Part shown: positions 6,088 to 14,361 of the stretch, in pieces
Layout of the letters: each line of letters starts with the position of its first letter
How positions within the stretch are numbered: the first letter of the stretch is position 1
The notes under the pieces: generated by a model
The model's database searches: none
What the model saw: the letters and a program-made list of their open reading frames with translations, nothing else
Told to the model about the DNA's origin: nothing
Translations under genes and position numbers: made by a program
Assembly (NCBI GenBank): GCA_016207445.1
Contig: JACQPS010000286.1
Location: 1 to 23,479 of the forward strand
Length of the DNA: 23,479 bases
Direction: 5' to 3'
From: Gemmatimonadota bacterium
GTDB taxonomy: Bacteria; Gemmatimonadota; Gemmatimonadetes; Longimicrobiales; RSA9

Positions 6088-7501
6088 GCCGGACCGCGGC
6101 CAGGAGAGCCTCTTCCTCCTCGGGGAACACCGTACGCAAGTCCAGGGCGATGCGGTCCTCGACGATCCGGGCGATAATGGGCGGCTCGGCCGCGCGCAGC
6201 CGCGCCTCCGCCTCGTTGGCCGAACGCGCGCGCGGGCGGACCAGAAGCAGCGTGGTGGGCAGCTCCGCGTCCGGGAAGGCGCCGCCGCCCGCGGCCGACA
6301 TGCCCGGCGCCAGCTCGGCGTCCATGCCAGCGGCGCGCAGCCGCTCCGCCAGCGGAGCGGCGCGGCGCCCGATCTCGGCCGGCGTCAACGCCAGCGAGCG
6401 CAGCACGGGGACCTCGCGCCGGGCCGCGTCCGGATCGCGGTAGAGCGCAAGCGTCGCTTCCAGCGCCGCGAGCGTCAGCTTGTCGACGCGCAGCGCGCGG
6501 CAGAGCGGGTTCTTGCGCATGCGCGCGAGCAGGTCGGCGCGGCCGAGCACAATGCCGGCCTGCGGGCCGCCCAGCAGCTTGTCGCCGCTCATGGTGACCA
6601 CGTCGGCGCCGGCCTCCAGCGCTGCTTGCGCGGTGGGCTCGCCGGGCAAGCCGATCTCGGTCAGGTCCAGGAGCAGCCCCGACCCGAGATCGTTCAGCAC
6701 GGGCACGCCGCGCTCGCGCCCGAGCCGCACGAGCTCGGCCAGCGGCACGTCCGAGGTGAAGCCCGTCATCCGGAAATTGGAGCGGTGCACCTTCATGATC
6801 GCACCCGTGGCCGGACCCACCGCCAGCTCGTAGTCCACGCGGTGCGTTTTGTTGGTCGTGCCGACCTCGACCATGCGCGCGCCGCTCTTGGCCATGATGT
6901 CCGGGATGCGGAAGGAGCCGCCGATCTCGATCAGCTCGCCGCGGCTGATAACCGCCTCCTTCCCCTCGGCGAGCGTGTTCAGCGCGAGCACCACGGCGGC
7001 GGCGTTGTTGTTCACGACCAGCGCATCCTCGGCGCCGGTCAACTCGCTCAGCAGGCCCACGCAGTGCACGTAGCGCGAGCCGCGCTCGCCCGCGTCCAGG
7101 TCATACTCGAGATTGGTATAGCCGCCGGCCACACGCTCCACCGCGGCGCGCGCCGCGGGCGCGAGCGGCGCCCGCCCCAGGTTGGTGTGCAGGACGACGC
7201 CGGTCGCGTTGATCACCGGGCGCAGCGAGCCGCGCTGGAGCGCTTCCAGCTCTTCCTCCACCCGCGCCGCGTACCACTCGAAGTCGCCGAGCGGCACCGC
7301 CGGGCGCCCGGGGAGCGCGAGGGCTTTTCGCAGATCCTCCTGCACCGCGTGCACGGCTCTGAGCAGGAGGCGGCGCGGCGCGCGGCGCAGCAGCGGCGCG
7401 AACGGCTCGCTCCCGAGCAGCCGCTCGACGGCCGGGATCTCCCGCCGTGGATCGCGCGTTCCCGTCGCCTCTCCCTGGGTCGAAGGCCTGGGCTCGGTCA
7501 T
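6074..7501 (-). CDS. selA: L-seryl-tRNA(Sec) selenium transferase
   Basis: SelA is a PLP enzyme that converts seryl-tRNA(Sec) to selenocysteyl-tRNA(Sec) using selenophosphate. The 475-residue protein is full length. It has the N-terminal tRNA-binding domain (IPAVERLLG onward), then RPVINATGVVLHTNLGRAPL, the NNNAAAVVLALN segment, and RGELIEIGGSFRIPDIM. The PLP lysine is K308 in MSGDKLLGGPQAG. The Rxx(N)PLxRALRVDK region follows. Presence of the N-terminal domain argues for true SelA rather than a SelA-like PLP protein. Its ATG overlaps the TGA of the upstream lipoprotein in ATGA. Neither selB, selD nor tRNA-Sec is in the window, and I saw no obvious in-frame TGA selenoprotein here. Confidence 0.96.
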   Translation of the reverse strand: MTEPRPSTQGEATGTRDPRREIPAVERLLGSEPFAPLLRRAPRRLLLRAVHAVQEDLRKALALPGRPAVPLGDFEWYAARVEEELEALQRGSLRPVINATGVVLHTNLGRAPLAPAARAAVERVAGGYTNLEYDLDAGERGSRYVHCVGLLSELTGAEDALVVNNNAAAVVLALNTLAEGKEAVISRGELIEIGGSFRIPDIMAKSGARMVEVGTTNKTHRVDYELAVGPATGAIMKVHRSNFRMTGFTSDVPLAELVRLGRERGVPVLNDLGSGLLLDLTEIGLPGEPTAQAALEAGADVVTMSGDKLLGGPQAGIVLGRADLLARMRKNPLCRALRVDKLTLAALEATLALYRDPDAARREVPVLRSLALTPAEIGRRAAPLAERLRAAGMDAELAPGMSAAGGGAFPDAELPTTLLLVRPRARSANEAEARLRAAEPPIIARIVEDRIALDLRTVFPEEEEALLAAVRHAAE

Positions 7502-8826
7502 CGCTCTGCTCCTGCTCCGGGAGCGCGCCGCGCCGCAGCAGCGGAATCCGGCCGCGCGGGCCGCGGCGTCTCGAACGCTGCGCTGCCGCCCCCACCGGGC
7601 AGCCCCACCAGATTCTGTACCCCCGTCACCGCCACGCGGTAGCGGGTGGCCGGCGCGAGCGGCGCGGCGGGCACGAGCACGAGCTCGCGAGTCGGCAGCG
7701 GGACCGTGTCCGCCGGTGCGGCCGGCGCCTCCACGGCGGGCGGCAACGCCAGCGGGCGGGGCGCATCCGGCCGCGGGCGCAACGCCAGCGAGTCTCTACG
7801 CGCGGCGCCGAGACCCACCGTGTCCGCCGTGGCCGTATCGGCGCGCCCGGCGCGTCGGGCACTGTCCGCCGCCGCACGCTGGCGCGCGGCGAACTCGTGC
7901 GGGAACAGCAGCGCCGACACTTCGACGCGCGCGCTGTCGGGCAGCCGCCAGAGCTCGGCACCGGCGCGGAGCGGCTCCAGCGGGTCCACCGGATCATCGA
8001 GAAACAGCCGCACCTGGAGCGAGTCGCGCGCCTCGGCGCGTACCAGCCTTGCCGGCGTGGTGTCGGGAGCGAGCAGCGCGAACGAGAACACGGCCGTATC
8101 CGTCACGCCGAGCACGGCCACACCTGTGTCGCGCGCCTCGAACGCATCCGCCCGTCGGTTCCGGTTCTGGTCCAGGTACGCCCGCAGGTCGTAGGCGCCG
8201 GCGGGAATGTGGCGGAAGGTGAACACGCCCGCGCTGTCCGTGAGGGACACGTACACGACGGAATCGGCGCGCCGCAGCGCCTCGACGCGCGCGCCCACCA
8301 GCGCGCGCGCCGTCAGCCGGTCCGTGACCTCGCCCGCGAGGGCGGTGGGCGGGATCGGCGGACCGGTGGAGAACACCAGCTCGATCGGCTCCCGCCGGAC
8401 GTTGCCGAACAGGTCCTGCACGACCGGGAGCACGACCACGCGATAGATGAGCCCGCGCCGCCAGCCCCCCTCGAGTGAAACGCGCAGCTCCGAGCGGCCC
8501 TTGTCCACGTCCACCTCACCGGTTTCCGGCGAGACCAGCACCGCCTCCCGGAGCCGCCTTTCGCTGATACGCTCGTCGAACCGGAACACGACCGGACGGC
8601 TAAACTCCGGCACGACCGCCATGGCTTCCGGCGTGGTCGAGACCAGGCCCGGCGCAGCGCGGTCGGGCTCGCCGCCGGGAGGTCCGTACGGCCGTGCGCA
8701 GGCGAGGATCAGCGCCGCGACCGCGGCAGCCGCGGCCCGCCGCTCGGCCGCGCCCCGCGCGCCGCAAGCCCGGAGCCGCCGTCCCGACCGGACGGTCCAG
8801 CGCGCGGCCGACCGCCCGAACGTCAC
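7498..8826 (-). CDS. Ig-like domain-containing lipoprotein
   Basis: This is a 442-residue predicted lipoprotein. A long Arg/Ala-rich n-region is followed by AAVAALILAC, a plausible lipobox with Cys43. The mature part starts with a Big_5/SbsA-type Ig-like domain (STTPEAMAVV, FRFDERISERRLREAVLVSP, ...VVLPVVQDLFGN...). It continues with a carboxypeptidase-regulatory-like fold (AGEVTD to GAYDLRAYLDQNRNRRAD). The rest is lower-complexity Ala/Pro/Asp sequence with a final strand-rich module. A role in envelope surface binding is an inference; the ligand is unknown. The GTG start overlaps the valS TGA as GTGA and its stop overlaps the selA ATG. It is thus sandwiched with 4-bp overlaps between an aminoacyl-tRNA synthetase and selA, an unexpected place for an envelope protein. 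Confidence 0.87.
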   Translation of the reverse strand: MTFGRSAARWTVRSGRRLRACGARGAAERRAAAAAVAALILACARPYGPPGGEPDRAAPGLVSTTPEAMAVVPEFSRPVVFRFDERISERRLREAVLVSPETGEVDVDKGRSELRVSLEGGWRRGLIYRVVVLPVVQDLFGNVRREPIELVFSTGPPIPPTALAGEVTDRLTARALVGARVEALRRADSVVYVSLTDSAGVFTFRHIPAGAYDLRAYLDQNRNRRADAFEARDTGVAVLGVTDTAVFSFALLAPDTTPARLVRAEARDSLQVRLFLDDPVDPLEPLRAGAELWRLPDSARVEVSALLFPHEFAARQRAAADSARRAGRADTATADTVGLGAARRDSLALRPRPDAPRPLALPPAVEAPAAPADTVPLPTRELVLVPAAPLAPATRYRVAVTGVQNLVGLPGGGGSAAFETPRPARPDSAAAARRAPGAGAER

Positions 8827-11594
8827 GTCAGCGCCGCCAGCTTGCGCGACAGACGGTCACGCTGGTCCCGGAAGCTCCGGGCCTTCTCGCGCTCGCGCTC
8901 CACGACCTCCGCCGGCGCGCGCGACAGGAATTGCTGGTTGGCGAGCTTGCCTTCCGCGGCCTGTACCTGCTTCTCGAGCCGGTCGAGCTCGCGCGCCAGA
9001 CGGTCACGCTCGCGCGCGACGTCGATGATGCCCGCCAGTGGCAGGAACAGCTCGGCGCCGCTCCGCAGGACCGCGTGGGCACCGGCCTCCGCCGCGCCGC
9101 GGTCGCCGCGCTCGACCCGGCCAATGCGCCCGAGGCGGCGGAGCGAACGCGCCTCCGCGGCCAGTGCTGCCTCCAGCGCCGCGGGCGCGTGTGCCAGCCG
9201 GATCGTAACCTCCTGCCCCGCGGGCACGTCGTACTCGGAGCGCAGCGTCCGCACGCTGCCGACCAGCTCCATGAAGGCAGTCATGCGCGCTTCCGCCTCG
9301 GCATCTTCTCGCTCCGGGCGCCGCTCGGGCCAGCGCGCGACCACGAGCGACTCCTCGCGCGGCTTGCCCGCGGGCCACGGCAGCCGCTGCCAGAGTGCCT
9401 CGCTGATGAAGGGCATGAGCGGGTGCAGCAAGCGAAAGACCCCGTCGAGCACCTCGACCAGCGTCGCCTTGGCCGCCTCGCGGCTCGCCTCGGCACCGGC
9501 TGCGTCCTCGCCGCTCGCCTCCCGGTAGAGCCGCGGCTTGACCAGCTCGAGGTACCAGTCCGCGACCTCGCCCCAGAAGAAGTGGTAGACCGCGTCCGCC
9601 GCCTCATGGAAGCGGAACGCCTCCAGGTGGCGTGTGACCTCGCCGATCGCGAACGAGAGGCGCGACAGGATCCAGCGGTCCGCGAGCTCGAGGTCGGACG
9701 CGACGTCGTCCAGCGACCGCACGGGCTCGCCCTCCAGGTTCAGGAGCGCGAAGCGGCCCGCGTTCCATACCTTGTTCGAGAAGTTGCGGCCGGCCGCGAA
9801 CGTCTCCTCGAGATTCTCGTAGTTCAGGAAGAGATCGGTCCCCATGCCCGAGCCGGAGAGGATCGTGTAGCGTAAGGCGTCGGCGCCGAACAGCTGGACG
9901 ACCTCGAGCGGGTCGATGCCGTTGCCCAGCGATTTCGACATTTTCCGGCCCAGGTGGTCGCGCACGGTGCCGTGCAGATACACGTCCTGGAACGGCGCCG
10001 CGCCCATGAACTCGAGTCCCGCCATGATCATGCGAGCCACCCAGAAGAACAGGATCTCGGGCGCCGTGACCAGCGTGTGCGTCGGATAGAACGCCTGCAA
10101 GTCCTCGGACGGCTCCGGCCAGCCGAGGGTGGAGAACGGCCAGAGCCAGGACGAGAACCAGGTGTCGAGGACGTCCGGGTCCTGCTCGAGCTGCGCGCCG
10201 CCGCACCGCGGGCAGCGGTCGGGATCCTCGCGCGCGACGATGGTCTCGCCGCAGCGGTCCGAGCGGCAGTACCAGACGGGAATGCGGTGGCCCCACCACA
10301 GCTGCCGCGAGATGCACCAGTCGCGGATGTTCTCCAGCCACTGCTCGTAGATCTTCGTCCAGCGCTCGGGGGTGAAGCGGACCCGGCCGTCGCGCGAGGC
10401 CGCAAGGGCGGGCTCCGCCAGCGGGCGCATGCGCACGAACCACTGCTCCGACAGCCGCGGCTCGACCACCGTGTCGCAGCGATAGCAGTGCCGCACGGCG
10501 TGCGCATGGTCCTCGACCTTTTCGACGAGATCCTGCTCGCGCAGCGCCTGGAGCACTCGCTGGCGCGCCTCGAAGCGGTCGAGCCCGCGGAACGCCTCGG
10601 GTGCGTTCGCGCTCATCGTCGCCTCGGGCGTCATGACATCCAGTGCGGGCAGCTCGTGGCGGCGGGCCAGCTCGAAGTCGTTCGGGTCGTGCGCCGGCGT
10701 GACCTTGACCGCGCCCGTGCCGAATTCCGGAGCCACGAACTCGTCCGCCACGACCGGGATGCGACGCCCGGTCAGCGGCAGCTCGACGTCGCTCCCGACC
10801 AGCTCGCGGTACCGGTCATCGTTCGGGTGTACCGCCACGGCCGTGTCCCCCAGCATGGTCTCGGGGCGGGTGGTTGCGACGACGACGTACGGACGACCAT
10901 CGGGGAGCCGGGGCCGCGTCGGCGCCGCGTCGCCACGTCGCCGTGTCGCCGCGTCGGGGGCAAGGGGGTAGCGCAGGTAATAGAGTTTCCCCGCCGTTTC
11001 CTGCGGCTCGGCCTCCTCATCCGAGAGCGCGGTCAGGCAGCGCGGGCACCAGTGGATGATGTAGTTGCCGCGGTAGACGAGTCCCTTCTCGTAGAGCCGG
11101 ACGAAAACCTCGCGCACGGCGCGGGAGAGCCCGGGGTCGAGCGTGAAGCGCGTCCGGGTCCAGTCGCAGGAGCAGCCGATCGCGCGCAGCTGCTCCAGGA
11201 TGGTCGAGCCGGTCTCGCGCACGAACTGCCAGACGCGCTCGACGAAGGCGTCGCGGCCCACGTCGTCGCGCGTCCGGCCCTCGCGCGCGATGATCCGCTC
11301 GACTACGTTCTGGGTCGCGATGCCGGCGTGATCGGTGCCGGGCAGCCAGAGCGCCTCGCGCCCCTGCATGCGACGCCAGCGCGTGAGCACGTCCTGGACG
11401 GTGTTGTTCAGGCCGTGCCCCATGTGTAGCACCGCCGTCACGTTGGGTGGGGGGATAACGATGACGAAGGGGCGGCGGTCCTGGCGCAGCACCGCCTGGG
11501 CATCGGCGCGGAAGTAGCCGCGCTCCTCCCACCGGCGATAGAGCGGCGCCTCGAAGGCGCGCGGATCGTACTGCGGCGAAAGCGGCTCGGGCAT
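8823..11594 (-). CDS. valS: Valyl-tRNA synthetase
   Basis: This class I synthetase charges tRNA-Val and edits mischarged Thr. It has 923 residues. The HIGH-type motif is HMGH at 57-60 inside PPPNVTAVLHMGHGLNNT, and KMSKS is at 551-555. The CP1 editing domain shows VVVATTRPETMLGDTAVAVHP, TPAHDPNDFELARRH, and a CPRCL zinc-like knuckle before it. The anticodon-binding domain (WNAGRFALLNLEG onward) and a C-terminal coiled-coil tRNA arm (residues about 860-923, rich in ER, LARELDRL) complete the family architecture. A low-complexity stretch between RYPLAP and DGRPYVVVATT makes that editing-domain loop longer than in E. coli. It is the first gene of the valS-lipoprotein-selA-gmhB set. Confidence 0.98.
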   Translation of the reverse strand: MPEPLSPQYDPRAFEAPLYRRWEERGYFRADAQAVLRQDRRPFVIVIPPPNVTAVLHMGHGLNNTVQDVLTRWRRMQGREALWLPGTDHAGIATQNVVERIIAREGRTRDDVGRDAFVERVWQFVRETGSTILEQLRAIGCSCDWTRTRFTLDPGLSRAVREVFVRLYEKGLVYRGNYIIHWCPRCLTALSDEEAEPQETAGKLYYLRYPLAPDAATRRRGDAAPTRPRLPDGRPYVVVATTRPETMLGDTAVAVHPNDDRYRELVGSDVELPLTGRRIPVVADEFVAPEFGTGAVKVTPAHDPNDFELARRHELPALDVMTPEATMSANAPEAFRGLDRFEARQRVLQALREQDLVEKVEDHAHAVRHCYRCDTVVEPRLSEQWFVRMRPLAEPALAASRDGRVRFTPERWTKIYEQWLENIRDWCISRQLWWGHRIPVWYCRSDRCGETIVAREDPDRCPRCGGAQLEQDPDVLDTWFSSWLWPFSTLGWPEPSEDLQAFYPTHTLVTAPEILFFWVARMIMAGLEFMGAAPFQDVYLHGTVRDHLGRKMSKSLGNGIDPLEVVQLFGADALRYTILSGSGMGTDLFLNYENLEETFAAGRNFSNKVWNAGRFALLNLEGEPVRSLDDVASDLELADRWILSRLSFAIGEVTRHLEAFRFHEAADAVYHFFWGEVADWYLELVKPRLYREASGEDAAGAEASREAAKATLVEVLDGVFRLLHPLMPFISEALWQRLPWPAGKPREESLVVARWPERRPEREDAEAEARMTAFMELVGSVRTLRSEYDVPAGQEVTIRLAHAPAALEAALAAEARSLRRLGRIGRVERGDRGAAEAGAHAVLRSGAELFLPLAGIIDVARERDRLARELDRLEKQVQAAEGKLANQQFLSRAPAEVVEREREKARSFRDQRDRLSRKLAALT
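10918..10957. repeat. 8-bp GTCGCC(N)2 minisatellite inside valS
   Basis: Four head-to-tail 8-bp units begin at 10929, 10937, 10945 and 10953: GTCGCCAC, GTCGCCGT, GTCGCCGC and a decayed GTCGGGGG. An imperfect 11-bp copy GTCGGCGCCGC precedes them at 10918. On the coding strand they read as alternating GCGAC units and encode the basic, low-complexity segment ATRRRGDAAPTR. This segment lies in a surface loop just before the editing-domain ATTRPET motif. The alignment with E. coli ValS, from memory, suggests about a dozen extra residues. Confidence 0.75.
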
Positions 11595-11672
11595 CGGCGT
11601 CCGTGGATTGCTGTTGAATTACCAAGGTTATCGCCGTATGATCCGCGGCGGAAGGGGCCACGCGGACACGCG

Positions 11673-11716
11673 GAGGCGGTCGCGTAGCGCGGTACGCCCG
11701 AGGGCCCGACCGCCTC
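11673..11716. other. Perfect 10-bp inverted repeat with branched loop in the 148-bp gap between BON gene and valS
   Basis: The arms GAGGCGGTCG (11673-11682) and CGACCGCCTC (11707-11716) are perfectly complementary across a 24-nt loop. On the minus strand the loop can itself form a CGTA/TACG helix with a 6-nt loop and a short GCC/GGC helix, giving a possible three-way junction. There is no T-run behind it on either strand, so a classical intrinsic terminator is not supported. It may end the BON transcript through Rho, or sit in the valS leader. A relatively AT-rich pocket at about 11608-11640 could hold the valS promoter, but I see no good -35/-10 pair there. Confidence 0.6.
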
Positions 11717-11742
11717 ACCAGGATCAACGCTGCTGGATCCGT

Positions 11743-12528
11743 CTAGCTCTGGCCCTGGACCCCGCGCTCCCGCAGCTCCTCCTCGAGCCCGGACGCCTCG
11801 AGCCTGACGCGCGTGCCTTTCGCCACGTTTTCGTGGACGCCGGCGGCGGGATTGAGGTCCTGCAGCGGCGCGGCGGGCACGTTGCCGAGTCGACGGTGCG
11901 AGGCGGCGTCCGCGGCGCCACGGTCGGTCGGCGCGGCGGGGAGCGTGCTGTGTCCTTCCACGCCGGAGGGCAGCTTGTCCAGAATCTCGCTCGTCTGCTC
12001 GACCGCGCGGTTGGTGCCCAGCTCGCGCGAGAGGATGGAGACGCGATCGTCCGGGCGATCGGGATCGGTGTCCCCTTGACGGCGTCGCCCGGTCCCGACA
12101 CCCAGGCCGTACCAGTGCGTCTCGTGCAGCCCGGCGTCGCCCTCGGCGAAGCGGAGGCGAGTCTGCTCCAGGTGCGTTGCTTCGACTTCGAGCTCCAGGC
12201 GGTTCAGCACCGTGCGCACGCCCGGGACGCGCTGCACGATCTGGATGGCGCGGTGGGCCTCGTCGTCGTCGCGCACGCGTCCGCTCAGCTCCACGATTCC
12301 CGGCGCGAGGGCGGCGACCTCGATCCCGCGCCGCCCCAGCACGTCGTCGCGGGCCAGCCGGTCGACCGCCTCGCCTTCGGTGCGGCCGAGCTCCCGGTCC
12401 AGCCCCAGTTTCGCCAGCAGTCGCAGCGGCGCCCGCCGCGCCGCGAGCAGCAGCCCGGCCGCTATCCCGAAACCGGCGCCGATAGCCAGCGGCCACGCGT
12501 AACTCTGGATTCGATCGCGCTCGAACAT
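11743..12528 (-). CDS. BON-domain membrane-anchored protein
   Basis: This 261-residue protein begins with a short charged segment and one membrane helix (about residues 11-30, WPLAIGAGFGIAAGLLLAA), followed by basic residues. A BON domain spans about 58-115, seen as LARDDVLGRRGIEVAALAPG, then VELSGRVRDDDEAHRAIQIV and QRVPGVRTVLNRLEL. BON domains typically bind phospholipids or associate with osmotic-stress proteins; that is family knowledge. The C-terminal half is Pro/Gly/Ala-rich and probably disordered, with a recognisable HWYGLGVGTGRR stretch. The ATG follows a good GGGAGAGGG. It diverges from the GH57 gene with 80 bp between. No specific function can be assigned. Confidence 0.85.
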   Translation of the reverse strand: MFERDRIQSYAWPLAIGAGFGIAAGLLLAARRAPLRLLAKLGLDRELGRTEGEAVDRLARDDVLGRRGIEVAALAPGIVELSGRVRDDDEAHRAIQIVQRVPGVRTVLNRLELEVEATHLEQTRLRFAEGDAGLHETHWYGLGVGTGRRRQGDTDPDRPDDRVSILSRELGTNRAVEQTSEILDKLPSGVEGHSTLPAAPTDRGAADAASHRRLGNVPAAPLQDLNPAAGVHENVAKGTRVRLEASGLEEELRERGVQGQS

Positions 12529-12608
12529 GCCCTCTCCCTCGCGGAATCAGCGTTGGCTGCCGCAGGGATCGAGGTGCAATTCACAGACCAGGGGGAGTCG
12601 GAATAGCG

Positions 12609-14354
12609 ATGAAGCTGGGCGCGTTCACCTTCGTCCTGCACTCGCACCTGCCGTACGTGCTGGCGCATGGCCGCTGGCCCCACGGCACCGAATGGCTGAA
12701 CGAGGCGGCGGCCGAGAGCTATCTGCCGCTGGTGCGCGGCCTCGAGCGCCTGCTCGAGCGCGGCCTCAAGCTGGGCATCACCATTGGGATCACGCCGATC
12801 CTGGCCGAGCAGCTGGCGAGCGAAGCGTTCAAGGACGAGCTCGAGGACTGGCTCGAGGCCAGGGTCGAGGCGGCCCGTCACGACGCTGAGATCTTCTCCT
12901 GGCAGGACCAGGAGCACGGCAAGGCGCTGGCGGAGTGGTGGGAGAAGGTCTTCCGCGAGCGGCTGCACGACTTTCGCGAGCGCTACGACCGCGACCTGAT
13001 TGGCGCGTTCCGCCGCCTCCAGGACGCCGGCGAGATCGAGATCATCACCAGCGCCGCGACACACGGCTACCTGCCGCTGCTCGGCACGGACGAATGCGTG
13101 CGCGCGCAGATCCAGACCGGAGTGCAGGCCTACCGCCGCCACTTCGGCCGCGACCCGCGCGGCATCTGGCTCCCCGAATGCGCCTATCGTCCCAGCTACG
13201 ACTGGGCGCCGCCCGTGGCCGGACCCCGCGTTCCGGAGCCGCGGCTCCGGCGCGGCATCGAAGAGCTGCTCGCGGAGGCGGGCATCGAGTACTTCTTCGT
13301 CGACACGCACCTGCTGCGCGGGGGCGAGGCGCTGGGAACCTACGCGCAGCGGCACCCGGCGCTGCGCAGGCTGGCCGAGCGCTACGCACGGAAGTACGGC
13401 GAGCACCTCCGCCCGGAAGACATGACGCGCACGCCGAACGACGCCTACCGCGTCGAGCCCGCCGTGCCCCTCCCCCGCCCCGTGCACGTCTTTGCGCGCG
13501 AGCCGCGGGCATCGCTCCAGGTGTGGAGCGGCGAGTGGGGGTACCCCGGGGATGGCTGGTACCTCGAGTTCCACAAGCGGCACTGGCCGGGGGGACACCG
13601 CTACTGGCGAGTCACGGCTCGCGGCGCCGGTCTCGCCGACAAGGCCGAGTACGTACCCGAGACGGCCGCCGGGCGTCTCGACGAGAACGCGCAGCATTTC
13701 CACTCGCTCGTGCGCGAGCGGCTCGCGCAGCACATGGAGCTCATGGAGCAACCCGGCATCGTCGTGGCGCCCTTCGACACGGAGCTCTTCGGCCACTGGT
13801 GGCACGAAGGCGTCGACTGGATCATCCGCACGCTGGAAAGAATCGCGGAAGACGACGAGGTCGAGCTCACGACCGGCGGCGGCTACCTCGACCACAACCC
13901 GGTCGAGGTGCCCGTGAAGTTACCCGAGGGCTCGTGGGGCGAGGGTGGCTACCACTACATCTGGCTGAACCACGAGACCGAGTGGACCTGGCCGGAGATC
14001 TACCGCGCCGAGCTGACGCTCCTGGAGCTCGTGGGCCGCTGGCTGGACCGCGATCACCAGATCATCCGCAAGCTGCTGCACCTGGCCGCGCGCGAGCTGC
14101 TGCTGCTCGAATCGTCCGACTGGCAGTTCCTGATCTCCACGCAGGCCGCCAAGGATTACGCCCAGCTCCGCTTCGCGGAGCACCTGCGGGTCTTCGACCA
14201 CGCCGTGGAGCTGATTCGCAAGCAGGAGCGCGGCGAGGACCTGGAGACGGCGGACTGGAAATTCATCGGGGAGGCCGAGGCGCGCGATGGGATGATCTTC
14301 CCGGAGCTCGACCTCTCGCTTTGGCGGCCGGGCTCGGCCAGAGACAGGGACTAA
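12609..14354 (+). CDS. GH57 1,4-alpha-glucan branching enzyme
   Basis: This glycoside hydrolase family 57 enzyme is probably the type that creates alpha-1,6 branches in glycogen. It has 581 residues. The N-terminal (beta/alpha)7 barrel opens with FTFVLHSHLPYV. The catalytic nucleophile is E190 in GIWLPECAYRP and the acid/base is D390 in APFDTELFGHWWHEG. Both motifs match the characterised Thermococcus-type enzyme. The aromatic-rich HKRHWPGGHRYWRVT and LWSGEWGYPGDG-like segments also fit. The DUF1957-type helical C-terminal domain ends with SSDWQFLISTQAAKDYA. There is no C-terminal helix-hairpin-helix tail. A GGGGGAG lies about 11 nt before the ATG. It is an isolated plus-strand gene with no other glycogen genes adjacent, and it converges with the oxidoreductase gene 7 bp away. 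Confidence 0.93.
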   Translation: MKLGAFTFVLHSHLPYVLAHGRWPHGTEWLNEAAAESYLPLVRGLERLLERGLKLGITIGITPILAEQLASEAFKDELEDWLEARVEAARHDAEIFSWQDQEHGKALAEWWEKVFRERLHDFRERYDRDLIGAFRRLQDAGEIEIITSAATHGYLPLLGTDECVRAQIQTGVQAYRRHFGRDPRGIWLPECAYRPSYDWAPPVAGPRVPEPRLRRGIEELLAEAGIEYFFVDTHLLRGGEALGTYAQRHPALRRLAERYARKYGEHLRPEDMTRTPNDAYRVEPAVPLPRPVHVFAREPRASLQVWSGEWGYPGDGWYLEFHKRHWPGGHRYWRVTARGAGLADKAEYVPETAAGRLDENAQHFHSLVRERLAQHMELMEQPGIVVAPFDTELFGHWWHEGVDWIIRTLERIAEDDEVELTTGGGYLDHNPVEVPVKLPEGSWGEGGYHYIWLNHETEWTWPEIYRAELTLLELVGRWLDRDHQIIRKLLHLAARELLLLESSDWQFLISTQAAKDYAQLRFAEHLRVFDHAVELIRKQERGEDLETADWKFIGEAEARDGMIFPELDLSLWRPGSARDRD

Positions 14355-14361
14355 GGCCGCC

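Noticed and set aside
5476..7501. Selenoprotein gene near selA with an in-frame TGA
   Set aside because: All neighbouring genes end at TGA codons that fit normal family C-termini and gene overlaps; no read-through homology was seen.
11684..11706. T-box riboswitch upstream of valS
   Set aside because: Only a partial GTACCGCG-like resemblance is present. The UGGN bulge that pairs with the tRNA end is missing, as are recognisable Stem I elements, so it is kept only as an unexplained hairpin.
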